DNA from: Sesamum alatum
Taxonomy: Eukaryota; Streptophyta; Magnoliopsida; Lamiales; Pedaliaceae
Length of the DNA stretch: 64,000 bases
Assembly: GCA_034509735.1 (NCBI GenBank)
Contig: JACGWO010000012.1
Span: 4,933,367-4,997,366 of the forward strand
Reading direction: 5' to 3'
Each line of letters opens with the position of its first letter. Position 1 is the stretch's first letter. The position numbers were made by a program, and so were the translations under genes. The notes under the pieces were generated by a model. The model did not search any database. It was not told the DNA's origin and saw only the letters and a program-made list of their open reading frames with translations. Shown piece after piece: positions 1 through 11,727 of the stretch.

Positions 1-709
1 GTCTCTATGATGGGTCAACTGGTGAATCCTAAGCTGGAAATATGTCTAATTTATTTGGAATAGATAGTTGAAGTTATAAAGGATTAACCAATTGGACACC
101 TTAAACTTTAAGGGGGCGTTTACTTGTAAGGATGGGATATGAATGAGATATTGCAAAAAATGATGAAATTAGGGATGTGTACAAATATCTCATTGTATAA
201 TATGTTTACTTGCAAGGATAGCATGAGGTATAATATGTTTACCTTTGCTTATGTTTTGTGATTGAAACAAAGATGACATTAGTATTTCCCTTTTTGCCCT
301 TGTCTTCTTCCCCCTTTTTGCTGAAGAAATGTTTTATACCCTGAAGACATCTGCCCCTCCCGTTCATCCACTTAACCAATTACCCCGGCTCAAGAAAGCT
401 TACCCAGAAAAATCTCCAACTCCCACTAGTCCCTAGTGGTTCATAGTTTTGTAAAGCATTCTGCTATGTAATTCTTGAAGTGCAAGTTCAGAAGGTAAAA
501 TCTGTGATTCGAGTACCATTATCAACAGTGAAAGCATATTTTCCAAATCAGCCAATTAAATTCAGCTCCAGCTTTAAGAATAATGTTGACCATAATACCA
601 TCTCCAACAGCAAAGGAGCAGTAAAGCCAGTCAACACCACATGTAGTTAACTCATTAGACAATTAGTCAAACCAAATGAGAAAGAACAGAGAGACTTAAT
701 CCCGCCCGG

Positions 710-901
710 CTACGCTTTCTCATCTTTTGGCCAAAAATTCAAACTCCTATCTCTAATGTCCTTAATCGCAATCCCAAAATTTGCCTCTCTCTCCTTCTCC
801 TCAATCTTCCTCAGCTTATGAAGCCTATCCTTCAGTTCTTGCAGTGAAAACCACTCCACCTCCCTGACTTCCCTCTTCTCCGGCCTCAACGTCGTTAGCA
901 T
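710..901 (-). CDS. 63-aa ORF inside the Harbinger-like element, unknown
   Basis: A small frame starting MLTTLRPEKREVREVEWF and ending WPKDEKA. It is unusually rich in Glu, Lys and Arg, with a helical, heptad-like centre, and does not look like translated AT-rich noise. I do not recognise the family. The segment just upstream on the minus strand repeats the GTTGAGGCCRGAGAAGAG word found at its start, which hints at a short internal duplication. It may be an exon fragment captured by the transposon (Pack-type) or a chance frame. No promoter or splice context could be assigned. Confidence 0.2.
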   Translation of the reverse strand: MLTTLRPEKREVREVEWFSLQELKDRLHKLRKIEEKEREANFGIAIKDIRDRSLNFWPKDEKA

Positions 902-1005
902 CTTCGCTCTTCTCTGGCCTCAACCCCTTATCCTCGTTGGTTTTTTTGTTTTAATAAATGGGGATACAAGGGTAATTTCACCTCATATCCCCATTTGGTG
1001 GGCAG

Positions 1006-1055
1006 GGTGGGAGTTGAAATCCCACCAGGGGCCTGGTGGGATTTCAACTCCCACC
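1006..1055. repeat. Perfect 24-bp-arm palindrome
   Basis: The arms at 1006-1029 and 1032-1055 are exact reverse complements with a 2-base spacer. They sit inside the Harbinger-like element near its right end. Such a structure would form a strong hairpin when transcribed as part of the host intron. Confidence 0.85.
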
Positions 1056-1336
1056 AAATCTCTACAAATCATGGGCCGGCCCACCTCCAAGTAAACAAGG
1101 GAGATGGGCTGATTTGAGGGGATGACAACATATCTCCGTACAAGTAAACACGCCCTAAGATTAATTCTGGTAATATGCCACTGAAGTATGAATAGTTTTT
1201 GAACATGGAGGGCTACGTGGCAGCAAACATCTGTTTTGTTGTAAAGATGATTTCAAGCTGTTTTGAGAACTGTGCTGTACATTGTTTGGGTGTCTTTGAA
1301 CTTTGAAAGGAGATATTTAATATGTTTAGGTTGCAG

Positions 1337-4300
1337 GAACTATATCATGAAATGCATGCACTGGACAGATTCGAACAGGACTGTCGGCGCAAGGCTCAAG
1401 AGGGGGATAACTCAAACACTTCGCAGGGAGGTAATTATCATCACATCCTCTAGATTATTTTTCAGTAATTTTATATTTTAACATCTTATACTCTCTTTTG
1501 GATGATCTAAAAACTATACGAAAATCTGTGGACATGCTAAGAAATTTCAGATATAAGAGTTAACTTGGTAACATGTGACAAAGTTCTCCTTCATGTCACA
1601 GCAAAATTTAAGCCATTTTTATGAAACTTGAAATATGAATTCATAACAAAGTTTAAGCAAATTCCTTATTGAATCAATGTGGAACTTTAGATATTCTGAA
1701 GTGTGATAAAATGTTGCCTATTTGAAGAACTTGTAAACTTGTTCACCCATGATACTATAGTTATCTTTTAACTTGCTCAACTAATTCTTTTACAGTACCA
1801 GGATACTGTAGTTAGTAGTTACCATTATAAGAGACCAATATGTATTGTTAGCCTAATTCCTTGAACAAAGAAGAGAAAATCTTTGCAGATTATAGAAGTT
1901 AAAGATTCCTCTGGATTGTGTCTAAGTCCTTCATATATTGTATGGATCAGACATGTAAAATCTGTATCTTTTATCCATCAATTGCTTGTCCCATCTGTGT
2001 TGCCTTTCATCTCTTCGTAATGCTAGATTCCCCAACTTTTACGTGCTAGAAATCTAGTATCATATTTTCTTTCTTATTTCCCCATTTATAACAACCTTTA
2101 AAGATCGCATGCATTAGACAGCTGTACTCTAATCACATTTCTCTTTTCATCCTCCTGATGATTGTAGTTGGCAATGATCTGGTAATGTGTGATTTTCTTA
2201 CATGGACTGAGTTTAGGAATGACAAGCACTAGATTATTTCTTTCGGGTTCATGCAAAAAGGGCTTAGAACCTATTTAGCTCAAATGGCAGGAAAGAAGAC
2301 TTGTTGTATAGTTCCATTCTAGCATCTGGAATTCCTCCTAGGTCGTCTTGCTTCTTGTCCCACCAGTTCTGTTGGGCTAATTAACGGTCTACTAAGGTGG
2401 TTTGATGAAGCTTCCTATCTATATTTGCTGCTGCACCCCTGAAATAAAAGGAGTCCATCACTTGTTGTAACTTAACAATGAAAAACCATTCGGTGTTTGT
2501 TTTTTACCAACAACTAATGGCGGGTTCTATAACTGATGGCACTTCTTTTTCCGTATGTTCCCATGGTGAAATTTATTAATTTTTCTGCTTTTATCCTTAT
2601 ACTCGTATACCTTTTTGATGAAGTCTGCTATGCTTTTTTTCTTGCTATATGCTAATTGTGACAGCTTGTGTTAAGCGTGGAGCTGTTTTCTTTTTATACT
2701 CTACTTTTGACTGTTTCATTTTTTAATTCTTCTTTTCGATTTCCTACTGAAGGAGACAGCCTAGCAATTCTGCGTGCAGAGCTTAAGAGTCAAAAGAAAC
2801 ATGTAAAGAGTTTGAAAAAAAAGTCCCTGTGGTCTAAGATCTTGGAGGAGGTAGCAATTCTTGAGCTCTCTGTTTTTATATGGGTTCCAGATGTATGCTA
2901 TACTTCCAACATGACTAGAGCAGCTTTTTATTTTTAATTTGCAAAGGGATTTATTAAAATTTATATCGTGACTGACTGTATGTTGCAAAGTAAATTTTAT
3001 GGTTGTTTCTCTTATCAAGAGTTCTCTTCTAATCAATGAGCTCATCTTCAATAATTTTGATATGTTAAGGTGATGGAGAAGCTTGTCGACATCGTCCACT
3101 TTCTACATTTGGAGATCCATTCTGCATTTGGTAGCAGTGGTAATGTATCCAAAACCATTTAAACTGCTTGGTTATTTCTGGAACGCATTAAAGCAAGCAA
3201 AATTTCTGTTTAAGTAGAGTTCATCGGCTAATTTCTGGAAGAAAGGATTCTACATAATAAAATTTGTTTTAAATTTTAGTTGTGTATAGAATTTTTCTTT
3301 ACGATCAATGTGGTTATATGAGATTGATATGATAATGTGTTCAAAATGATTGTGTAGCTGGTTTGCTTTTATTTGCTTATCTTACCTGCCGCCATCGGTG
3401 TTCTCTAGGTTCAATTATAGGGATCTAATTTACAATTTTGTTTTCATGATGGATTTACTATTAAAGATGGAAACAAGCCGGTAAAGAACCACCACCAGAA
3501 GTTGGGATCTGCTGGGCTTGCACTGCACTATGCGAATCTCATTACCCAGATTGATACACTTGTGAGTTGTTCTTCCTTAATTCTGCGGTAAAGTACTTTT
3601 TCGGGGTTGCACTTGTTATTTCTCTCTCTTAATTGTTGCTTCATCATGATGAAGTAGTTGATGTTGCTTAACGGAACATTTGTATTTCTTGGAAGTTTGT
3701 CGCTTATCCTTTAAAAAGGATTATGTGTGCCATATATAAAGTTTGCGGAATTTTCTGACTATGGATGCGATTTTAACAGGTAACTAGATCTAGTTCCGTG
3801 CCACAAAGTACAAGAGATGCTCTGTACCAGGGACTGCCACCAACCATAAAGTCGGCACTGCGAACCAGATTACAATCTTTTCATCTCAAGGAAGAGGTAC
3901 TTATATTTTCTAATCAGAATCTCGGACTTGATGAAAATTTTCTTTTTTTTTCTTGTTTCTATTTCTTGTGCCTTATACTTAAATGTGATTTTTATGCGTC
4001 ACCGTTTTATTACTGATTCATCTGGTTGTTCTTTGTGCAGTTAACAATCCCACAAATCAAAGCAGAAATGGAGAAAACTCTGCAGTGGCTGGTTCCCATG
4101 GCCACCAATACAACCAAGTAAAATTGCTATCCCTGTCAAACGATTACCTTTCATGGGGTTCGATTGCATTTAATGAACTTCACATTACACTCTGTCCCTG
4201 TTTTCTTGGAGGGAGGAGAGTCCTTGTCTTTTAGCAGTTTGAGTATCGGAGTCTGACTTGGTTCGTGTATATGTTAAAATAACTTGGACACCTTGCATCT

Positions 4301-5046
4301 CCTTACCGTCCTTTCACGATGTTCTTGTATGAATCCTATGTGTTCTCTACTGTAAACGTTCCTAAATACTCATGTACACCTTTGACTATGTGGAATAATA
4401 TAAAACAGGGCTCACCATGGCTTCGGTTGGGTCGGAGAATGGGCAAACACCGGGTGAGTTTGAGTTCCTCAGTGCTTATCGTTTAATGATCTCGATTTGT
4501 TTTCTTGTCTTTTGCCTGAATGCCTTGTCTTACTTTAGGTCCGAGATGAACCGTAAACCTGCTGGCCAGACTGATTTGCTCCGTATTGAAACACTTCATC
4601 ACGCGGACAAGGAGAAAACAGAAGCTTACATTCTTGATTTGGTGGTGTGGCTTCATCATCTTATAAGCCAATCAAGGGCTGCAAATGGTGGACTTCGATC
4701 TCCTGTAAAATCCCCGATTAGGTCCCCAAATCAGAAGATGCTCCAGTTGTCAGGTCAGAAGCCAAACTCACCGTCATCAACGTTGACGGTCGAGGACCAA
4801 CAGATGCTCCGAGACGTGAGTAAACGGAAACTGACACCCGGCATAAGCAAGAGCCAGGAATTTGATACATCAAAAACGAGGCTATGCAAGCACCACAGGC
4901 TGAGCAAGAGCAGCAGTCATTCTCCAACAAGTGAAAACAAGAGGGATCCTTTTCCTATCAGGAGGCCATCTTCCGTCCCCATCATTAACTTTGATATCGA
5001 CCGGATCAAAGCATTGGATGTCATCGACAGAGTCGACACAATTTGA
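1337..5046 (+). CDS. PSI1-like DUF3475/DUF668 protein, 3' part (8 exons)
   Basis: Exons joined by GT-AG introns with consistent phase: 1337-1430, 2753-2850, 3070-3139, 3467-3561, 3780-3896, 4041-4117, 4409-4453, 4539-5046. They give 367 residues ending at TGA 5044-5046. The first visible exon reads [15 protein letters not shown]; the DUF668 core follows ([20 protein letters not shown], then [53 protein letters not shown]). The tail is Ser/Pro/Lys-rich and ends [18 protein letters not shown]. Known: this matches the PSK SIMULATOR family, plant proteins of roughly 600-650 residues that promote growth downstream of phytosulfokine and related signalling. The N-terminal DUF3475 half is not in the window, so the upstream exon lies beyond position 1. 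Frame is intact throughout. The family is clear; the exact paralogue is inferred. Confidence 0.9.
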
Positions 5047-5665
5047 ACCACAAAAACGAATGATGGGTTCTTCCGTATTTGGCAAAAGTGTGTCGATTAT
5101 GCATGTAAGTACCCCCTCCACAATGCGTTTCTTGGCGCCTAGCAGTTAGCAGTCTGTGTTGTCTGTGCTGTGAAGGGGCATCGTTCTCCTCCTCTTCTCT
5201 ACCTGGAATCAGAAGGTCGCGGTGGAGAGGTAACATTATGAGTGAAGATTTTATCTGTGTATACTGTTTTCTCTGTGAAGTTAAGAAAAAACGGGCATGA
5301 GCGAATACAGAGTAATCGGCTGGGGGGATTTTCTGTTTTGTCGCGGTAAAGAGTGCTCGTTGGGCGCTAGTTTTCATCAGTATGTGTACAGAACGTCGTG
5401 TATTTCTTTGTCTATTATTCATCGGTCCGTTTAATGAGATGCATTCTGTTCTTCTAAATCGCACGCTGTTAAAACCCCCTCGGACAATCCCTCGTTTTCT
5501 ATACTCTTTTCTCACCCAGGTATCGTGCTTTGACACGATTATTCCATGCCGTTAAGGTTTGGATTCTCGGCTGGAGTTCCGGGCACTTGCTCCGGCTTCC
5601 GGTAGGGAAATTCCATGCCCAACTTATTCCACCACAAATGATACTTCAACCGTTACACGATTAAT
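5047..5665 (+). other. Probable 3' UTR and downstream flank of the DUF668 gene
   Basis: This stretch is less AT-rich than the spacers and has no convincing reading frame continuing the gene. No clear AATAAA-type signal stands out, so the transcript end is not fixed. The G/C-containing stretch extends to about 5610 before the minisatellite begins. Confidence 0.4.
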
Positions 5666-5987
5666 CATTCTTCTTAAACTGTACAGTGTATGTGTAGGAT
5701 CAAGGATGTTGTTGGTAATGAATAACGAGTAACCATTCTTCTTAAACTGTACAGTGTACCGCAGCATTAGGGATGCTGTTGGTAATGAATAACGATTGAT
5801 CATTCTTCTTAAACTATACAGGTTACACGTCGGATTGAAGATGTTGGTAATGAATAACGATTGATCAGTCTTCTTAAACTGTACAGTGTACCGCAACATC
5901 GGGGATGTTGTTGGTAGTGAATAGATCATTCTTCTTAAACTGTACAATGTACTGCAGAATCGAGGATGCAGTTGGTAATAAAAAGCA
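5666..5987. repeat. Five-copy minisatellite, ~61-68 bp unit
   Basis: Units start at 5666, 5734, 5801, 5866 and 5927 with CATTCTTCTTAAACTGTACA and run through a variable middle to GATGTTGTTGGTAATGAATA. The unit shortens from 68 to 61 bp along the array. Minus-strand translation stays open for about 107 residues, but this is a by-product of the repeat rather than a gene. Confidence 0.85.
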
Positions 5988-6624
5988 TAATGTAATAATT
6001 TAATTTATTCTCAATATTGTGGTGGTGGAATATCAATTAATGCAGGATCTCCTTTTCCCCATCTCTCATGTCCAAAAAGATGGGTATCTTTAGGGTTTTT
6101 GTTAGGCAAATGAACTCAATTCCATGGTCTTTTCAGTTAGCAAAAAAGGGACAAAAACATATTCCTCACACAAGGAAAAGAAAACCAAAAGAATTTTAGT
6201 ATGTGGATATGACTGGTAATAAGAACCCCACCTCATGGAATGGTGTGGAACAAGACAAAAACCTAAGAAATGAGACCAATTCATTCATCATCAAACTACC
6301 AAAATATTCTTCTTGTATGTATAATGGGTGTTAACATCAAATAATTCAAGGCGCACTATAATAATAATGTTCAAATTCTGCATTGTACCTGTTTGATTCA
6401 CATTATTTGATATTTTTATAAATAAGGATTTTTCGTGGAAAAGAGAGCAAAAGATTTCTTGTATCGATAGGGGAGTGAAAACTGGTACGAGGGCACAAAA
6501 GAAATTTCACTATTGGAAGAGAACTGCACAATCGGATCAAAACTAACACCTCGTACAAAGAGTTTCCCTTGCACTACGAAAATGAGGGATGAAAGCGAGT
6601 CGGTGGGCCTAATTCTCTATTGCT
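5988..6624. other. Spacer, no gene seen
   Basis: AT-rich spacer. Only short unsupported frames occur (for example minus 6102-6284), without splice or codon-use support. No repeat boundary was recognised. Confidence 0.5.
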
Positions 6625-7064
6625 GGGTAAATTACGGTCGTCTCTCCTGAAATTTGGTATAATTACAAATACATTCACGTTGTTTGAAAAATTATAAATA
6701 CCCCCCTGACTATACGTACGTCTAACAACAAACCCATCCCGTTAGGTTTCCATCCAGTTTGTGGTGAATGGCTAATATGTTCTTTTGGATTATAAGTTAT
6801 AATTTCATATATTTTTTAGAATTTTCTAAAATATTTCTATGGATTACTATTCTCCATGGATTATTTATTTTACCCACTCTCAGATTTTTGCATTTTTTAA
6901 GCATTAAAAAAAATTCAACAATGGTAAAGTAGTATTTTTCATATCTCCATTTAGGGGCTACGTAATTTTTTTCCACTTGAGGAAAGTATTTTGTAATTTT
7001 TCAAAACAACGAGAGAATATTTATAATTATACCTAACCTCAGATAAAGTAGTTATAATTTACCC
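6625..7064. mobile_element. GGGTAAATTA-family inverted-repeat element 1
   Basis: It begins GGGTAAATTACGGTCGTCTC and ends AGTTATAATTTACCC. The arms are long, imperfect inverted repeats: TTGGTATAATTACAAATA on the left and TATTTATAATTATACCTAA on the right. Non-coding and about 440 bp, a MITE or fold-back type. The same ends recur at 8904-9324, 12850-13092, 13530-13974 and 16118-16543. Confidence 0.7.
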
Positions 7065-7693
7065 ACCATTACAATTAGGAGACGCGCATCTTTATTTTGA
7101 TCACAGGCCAAACGACGGGGTTCCCCCAGCTGTTATTGCTCCTTTAGAGGTACCAATCAATAAAACGATTGTCATTCATAGAAAATTCAATTCTGGTTCA
7201 AGATGAACATTGACTTTATTTGTAGCAAGAATATTAAATAAAAGGTAAAAATGAGATTCTTCTCTTGTGATTGATTATAAATGTAGTAAACTTTATAAAT
7301 ATTTATAAATATCTCCAAGTTCTAAATTTTGAAATGAGGGAAAAGTGACATCATCATGATTCAATTATTACCCCACATCAAAGTGCCCATAAAATATGTA
7401 GAAAGAACAAAAAATTTAAAAAAATAAATAAATAAAAATGTAAGAGGGGTAAAATTGACATTTGAGGCAAAAAGTAATGATGCAGTTTTTGTTTGTTGGG
7501 TTTTCGTGTGCTCACTTTCACTTCACTTGCGTGAGCAATTCAAAATTGACTTCTCTTTGTCTGTCGCTAACAAAGGTTGACTTTCGTCAACACGTCATAT
7601 CAAGAATTCATACCTAAATATATTTATAAAATAATTATTAAATATCATATAAAAAAAAAAAAAAGAACAAGAGTAGATTTTGTTCACACTCTT
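7065..7693. other. AT-rich spacer, no gene seen
   Basis: Poly-A/T tracts only, plus a short palindrome at about 7577-7590 (TTGACTTTCGTCAA). No coding signal. Confidence 0.5.
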
Positions 7694-7696
7694 TTA

Positions 7697-8420
7697 GGAT
7701 TTATTTGGTTCAAACGAGAAGAAAAAAAAAGTGAAAAGGGGACGAGAAGGGCAAAGGTAAAGAGAGGAAAAGAATAATAATATTTTTTCAAGTTGTTTGG
7801 TATGAATGGAAGGACATTAAATTTCAAATAGTTTTATTTGTTTGGTACGAGAAAAATAGATTGGAAAAAAAAATACTAATTTTTTTAATTTTCTAATATA
7901 CTAAAATATGTAAGTTAATACTATACTAAAATAATTTTAGTATATTAGAAAATTAAAAACTTATTAATAAAAATATTCTTAAAACAAAAATAAGAGCGAT
8001 AGTTATTATTAATAAAAATAAGTATTGTTTATTTATTTTAGACTATTTAGTTTAAATAAAATCAAGATTAATGACAAGTTAATAATAAAAGATTCTGAAA
8101 AATACAAAAAAAAAACCATGTTTATCTTAATTGTTGACTTCGACGCAATAATTTTTCGACGATTTGATTTCTTTTCTCAAAAATTATATACATGTATTAT
8201 AAGTGGGAACAAGATAAGAATTTGAGATAAATTATATATAAGGGTAATATAGTAAATAAAAATAAAAAAATATTTCTTTTTGTCTTCTTTGCCTTATACA
8301 TTTATTTTTTCGTCCAATTTTGAACGAAAATAAAATTGGACTGCGAGTGAGTTTGATATATATCTCTTTTTACTTTCACTTCTCTTATACTCCCACTTTT
8401 CGCCCTAATCAAATAAATCC
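7697..8420. mobile_element. TTA-flanked MITE (Tourist/Harbinger-like)
   Basis: The left end GGATTTATTTGGTTCAAACG pairs with the right end, which read as reverse complement is GGATTTATTTGATTAGGGCG. TTA occurs immediately outside both ends (7694-7696 and 8421-8423). At 724 bp it has no transposase. Internally a perfect 25-bp inverted repeat lies at 7883-7907 and 7934-7958. The TTA duplication and size fit a Tourist-type MITE, but the terminal repeat is short and AT-rich. Confidence 0.55.
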
Positions 8421-8903
8421 TTAATTACGAAACATAAATTAAAACATCTCTTTTACTTAAAATTAATAATAACGGGATGGCTTTAATTATTCAAACTTTA
8501 ATACGTAAAGTGATGTACAATTCAAGTAAAATACCAAAAACAAAAAAATGATTTATGAATGTTTGAAAAGAGTAATTTTGTACGAATAGTTTAAGTTGTT
8601 GAGACGTTTTAATTTCTTTTTGATAAGGTGGATATGTAACTTTACGTAGATTCAACAAAAAAAAAAAAATGCTTTAATTGTTTTTTTGTTTAAAATACTT
8701 TGAATTCGACTATTAAAGTATTAGCGTGTACGGTTAAAAAGAAAAATATTTCAACCGATAAAAATTATTTGAGGAATTTTATACTCAATCTTGCTTAAAT
8801 GTGTAATACTTTTGTCTAAATCATGCCAGTATAATTATTATTTCTTTTTTTATAATACTAATAATCAAAGCACACTCAATGCACGTACATAATTTAAAAT
8901 TTT
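8421..8903. other. AT-rich spacer
   Basis: No reading frame of note and no repeat boundary recognised. Confidence 0.45.
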
Positions 8904-9324
8904 AGGGTGAATTAAAATGACCTCTCATGAAGTTTGGTATAATTACGGATACCCTCTCGTTGTTTTAAATTTTTCAAATACTCCTTTGAAGTTTATAATT
9001 TTTAACCAAGGTCTGACATTGTCCACTTTACCCTTGATTTTTTTTTAATTGTAGAAAAATCAGTCGAAGCAAATAACATTATTGCTCATCTGTGTAAAAA
9101 ACGTAAGAAATGTCTCCTTGCACATTTTTGTCCAAAAAAATTTAAAAAATTCTAAAAAATAATTCAATTTACATAAGGGCATTTTGGTCAATTCACCTAT
9201 AAATAGATGAAAATGGATTATTTGCTAGACGGTTACAAACTTAGGAGGATATTTAATTTTGAAACAACAAGAATGCATCCGTAATTATGTCGAATCTCAG
9301 AGGAAGTTATTGTAATTCACCCTA
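8904..9324. mobile_element. GGGTAAATTA-family inverted-repeat element 2
   Basis: It starts AGGGTGAATTAAAATGACCT and ends TTATTGTAATTCACCCT. Inner arms share TTGGTATAATTACGGATAC with GCATCCGTAATTATGTCGAA in inverted orientation. Non-coding; same architecture as the element at 6625-7064 but diverged. Confidence 0.7.
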
Positions 9325-9729
9325 AATTTTATTATGTTATTTTATTAAATAAAAAATTAATGATAAAAATGAAAAAACTTATAAGAACATATAAAATGAA
9401 TCAACCTTAAATATGCACGAATAAAAAATTATTAACAAAAATTAATAATAAATAGATGGTGGGAAAATAAAAATATTTGAAGATTTTTTAGTCCATACAC
9501 ATATTATTAACCAATTATAGTTATTATAGGCCCGTCCCACTTAATATAGATACTAACAAATGAAGCACACTCAATGCATTTGTTAAATAGAAACGAAGAT
9601 TTATAGGATCATAGTAAAAAAAAAATTGTGAAGAATGCAAGAATATTTAAAACTATCACGTTTGACAAACCAAATTAATTCTTCAGGGATATTTATGCTT
9701 AGTATAATAGTATAGATAGATTATTATTA

Positions 9730-10224
9730 GGATTAATTATACTTAGACCTCTTCAAAAAATGCGAAATTATACTTTTACCCAAAAAAAATTAAAATTACA
9801 GTTACACTCCCTTCAAAAATTCTTTATTAACATCTGACTCCTTTTCGTTAGGGTTTAGTTGAAAAATACTGACTTTAGTAAAAAAATTACATAAACTTTC
9901 CATTTGATATTTCCCTAAAATATTTCTATTCAATAACTATAATTTGGGAGCAATATTTTATTATAATTATATCTTTTTAACTTTTTATATATGACATTTA
10001 CTCTCTTATAAGTATAAGAATATTATAATCAAATTATGAATGAGAGGTAAAATTAAAAAATATGTAACTTTTTTGCTAATGTCTGCATTTTTCGTCCAAA
10101 TTCTAATGAAAAGGGGTCAGGTGTAAACAGTGAATTTTTAAATGAGTGTAAGTGTAATTTTTAAACTTTGTTAGAAAAAAGTGTAATTTTATATTTTTAG
10201 AGGGGGTTCAAGTGTAATTAACCT
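9730..10224. mobile_element. Inverted-repeat element, AGGTTAATTACACTT ends
   Basis: Left end AGGATTAATTATACTTAGAC; right end AAGTGTAATTAACCT. Inside, left AATTACAGTTACACTCC and CTCCTTTTCGTTAGGG mirror right GAGTGTAAGTGTAATTTTT and AATGAAAAGGGGTC. Non-coding, about 495 bp. It resembles the element at 30552-31194 more than the GGGTAAATTA group. Confidence 0.6.
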
Positions 10225-10804
10225 TTATTAATATTAAATTATGTTTCTACTATTAATTTAATTTAATTTAATTTAAATGATGGTTCTTGAAATGGCACTG
10301 AAGAACATAATGGTAGGCAGAATGTAGGTAGTTAGTGAGGTGTTACAATATATAATTTTAGGGCGCAGTGTCAGTCAGTCAGTCAGTCTGTCACACACTT
10401 GTACAATTATTACGTTTTCATTGTTTCAGTCTTTGAAATGCTCAAATTTTACACTCGATAATGACCCTTCTTCTTCTACCCTAAATTAATATTATATTAT
10501 ATTATATTATATATGTATGTAATTAATTTCACCTACGTTCACACTATACACTATGATGCATGGAGATGATGACACGACACAGACACGACGCGATATGAAT
10601 ATAAAATTTTTAAATTTTTTTATGAATTTTAAGTACGATATGATATTAATATGATTATATATAATATATGTTTTTATTAGAAATTTTTAATTTTTCATAA
10701 AATAAAAATATACAATATGAAAGTATCAAGATAAAACATAAAATAAACATGTCTTGCATTTAAATTCTTAACCAACATACATGGTTAATAAATATATATA
10801 ATCA
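10225..10804. other. Simple-repeat-rich spacer
   Basis: Contains short (ATTTA)n near 10256-10275, (CAGT)n near 10373-10388 and (ATATT)n near 10492-10511. No gene seen. Confidence 0.6.
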
Positions 10805-11074
10805 CCAATGATTTCTTGGCCTAGTGGTTAAGGTTGAGGTCCCATAACCTTTGACGCCATAGGTTTGTACCCCACCAATGCGAGGAATATGATAGTCTAT
10901 TGTATAGCGGTATTGTTTGTATAGTGCAATAGATTTAATTTATGTTATGTAGTATTATTGGTTAATGTATGATTGTTGTAATTCTCTCTATTAGAGATTG
11001 CTAGTTGATAGGGTTGATTGTAATCAATTTAGTTCAATTAATAATATTCATCGTTTTCGCTTAAAAAAAAATAC
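10805..11074 (+). mobile_element. tRNA-derived SINE, copy 1
   Basis: A diverged pol III A box (TGGCCTAGTGG, 10817-10827) and B box (GGTTTGTACCC, 10862-10872) lie at tRNA-like spacing. They are followed by a tRNA-unrelated body and a 3' A tract. The body shares ATGATAGTCTATTNTATAG, TATTGTTTGTA and the tail TTAATAATATTCATCG with the element at 15176-15426. A possible 7-bp target duplication ATAATCA flanks it (10798-10804 and 11075-11081). The B box is degraded, so it is unlikely to be transcribed now. Confidence 0.7.
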
Positions 11075-11081
11075 ATAATCA

Positions 11082-11727
11082 ATTTATTTTAAAAAGTACG
11101 TAATGAAAAAAATTCTAATCATTCAAATTAATTAAATCATCATGACTATTTCTTGAGTTTTTGGTAATTTCATTTCAAAACTTTTGGTATGGGATAATTG
11201 AATTATTATTTTTTATATTCAACCCAAAATTCTTTTTTTCTTTTTAAAGACAATCAATTTCTTCTGAAATTATAAAAAAATTATAAACGTGTATAAAATG
11301 TATCGGGCGCGCATGTTGATGTGTCTGTATTATTATTATTATTTTTTATTTTATATTTTGGATACGTGGATACCGTGTCTGCATCCAATACTGCATCGAA
11401 TAATTTTTTAAAAGTGTCCATGCATTATAGACTATACATGATCACATCACATTTATTTATTCTTAACTTATATAAAGTTCCTCTTGCACGAGACCCTCTT
11501 ATGATTAGGATCATAGCGCATGTAATTAGAAGAAATATAAATTTGCTATAATTAATTATCATAATTAAAATAAAAAATTACAGTAAATACTAATTAATTA
11601 TAGTTGCACAATGATTATAATTAATTATTGTTTCTGCAAATAAGGTCAAAATATTATATTAATTATAGCTAAAAACTAAGACATATATACTTTTGTAACA
11701 AATAAAATCATGATAAATGTATTTTTT
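11082..11727. other. AT-rich spacer, no gene seen
   Basis: One 76-residue frame (11321-11551) is open by chance, hydrophobic at the start and without splice or start context. No repeat recognised. Confidence 0.45.

Larger units (their letters stand above)
112..1155. mobile_element. PIF/Harbinger-like non-autonomous DNA transposon
   Basis: Seen: the left end GGGGGCGTTTACTTGTAAGGA matches the reverse complement of the right end, GGGCGTGTTTACTTGTACGGA, with few differences. Both sides are flanked by TAA (109-111 and 1156-1158), a 3-bp target duplication. Known: a TAA/TTA duplication and G-rich GGGNGTGTTTACTT ends are typical of PIF/Harbinger elements and their MITE derivatives. At about 1.04 kb it encodes no transposase. 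It carries a perfect internal palindrome (1006-1055) and one charged minus-strand reading frame (710-901) that could be captured host sequence. It lies in the intron upstream of the first visible exon of the DUF668 gene. A hAT relative is less likely, because the duplication is 3 bp rather than 8. Confidence 0.7.

Noticed and set aside
1263..1481. 72-residue frame starting at 1263 as the gene start
   Set aside because: It is in a different frame from the conserved exon at 1337-1430, which continues in phase into the DUF668 exons.
5624..5947. 107-residue minus-strand frame with internal repeats
   Set aside because: It follows the minisatellite exactly; the repeated peptide is a by-product of a repeat unit that happens to avoid stops.
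10805..10880. Possible tRNA gene
   Set aside because: A and B boxes are present, but the cloverleaf arms do not pair, and a SINE body and A tract follow; the same holds at 15176-15260.
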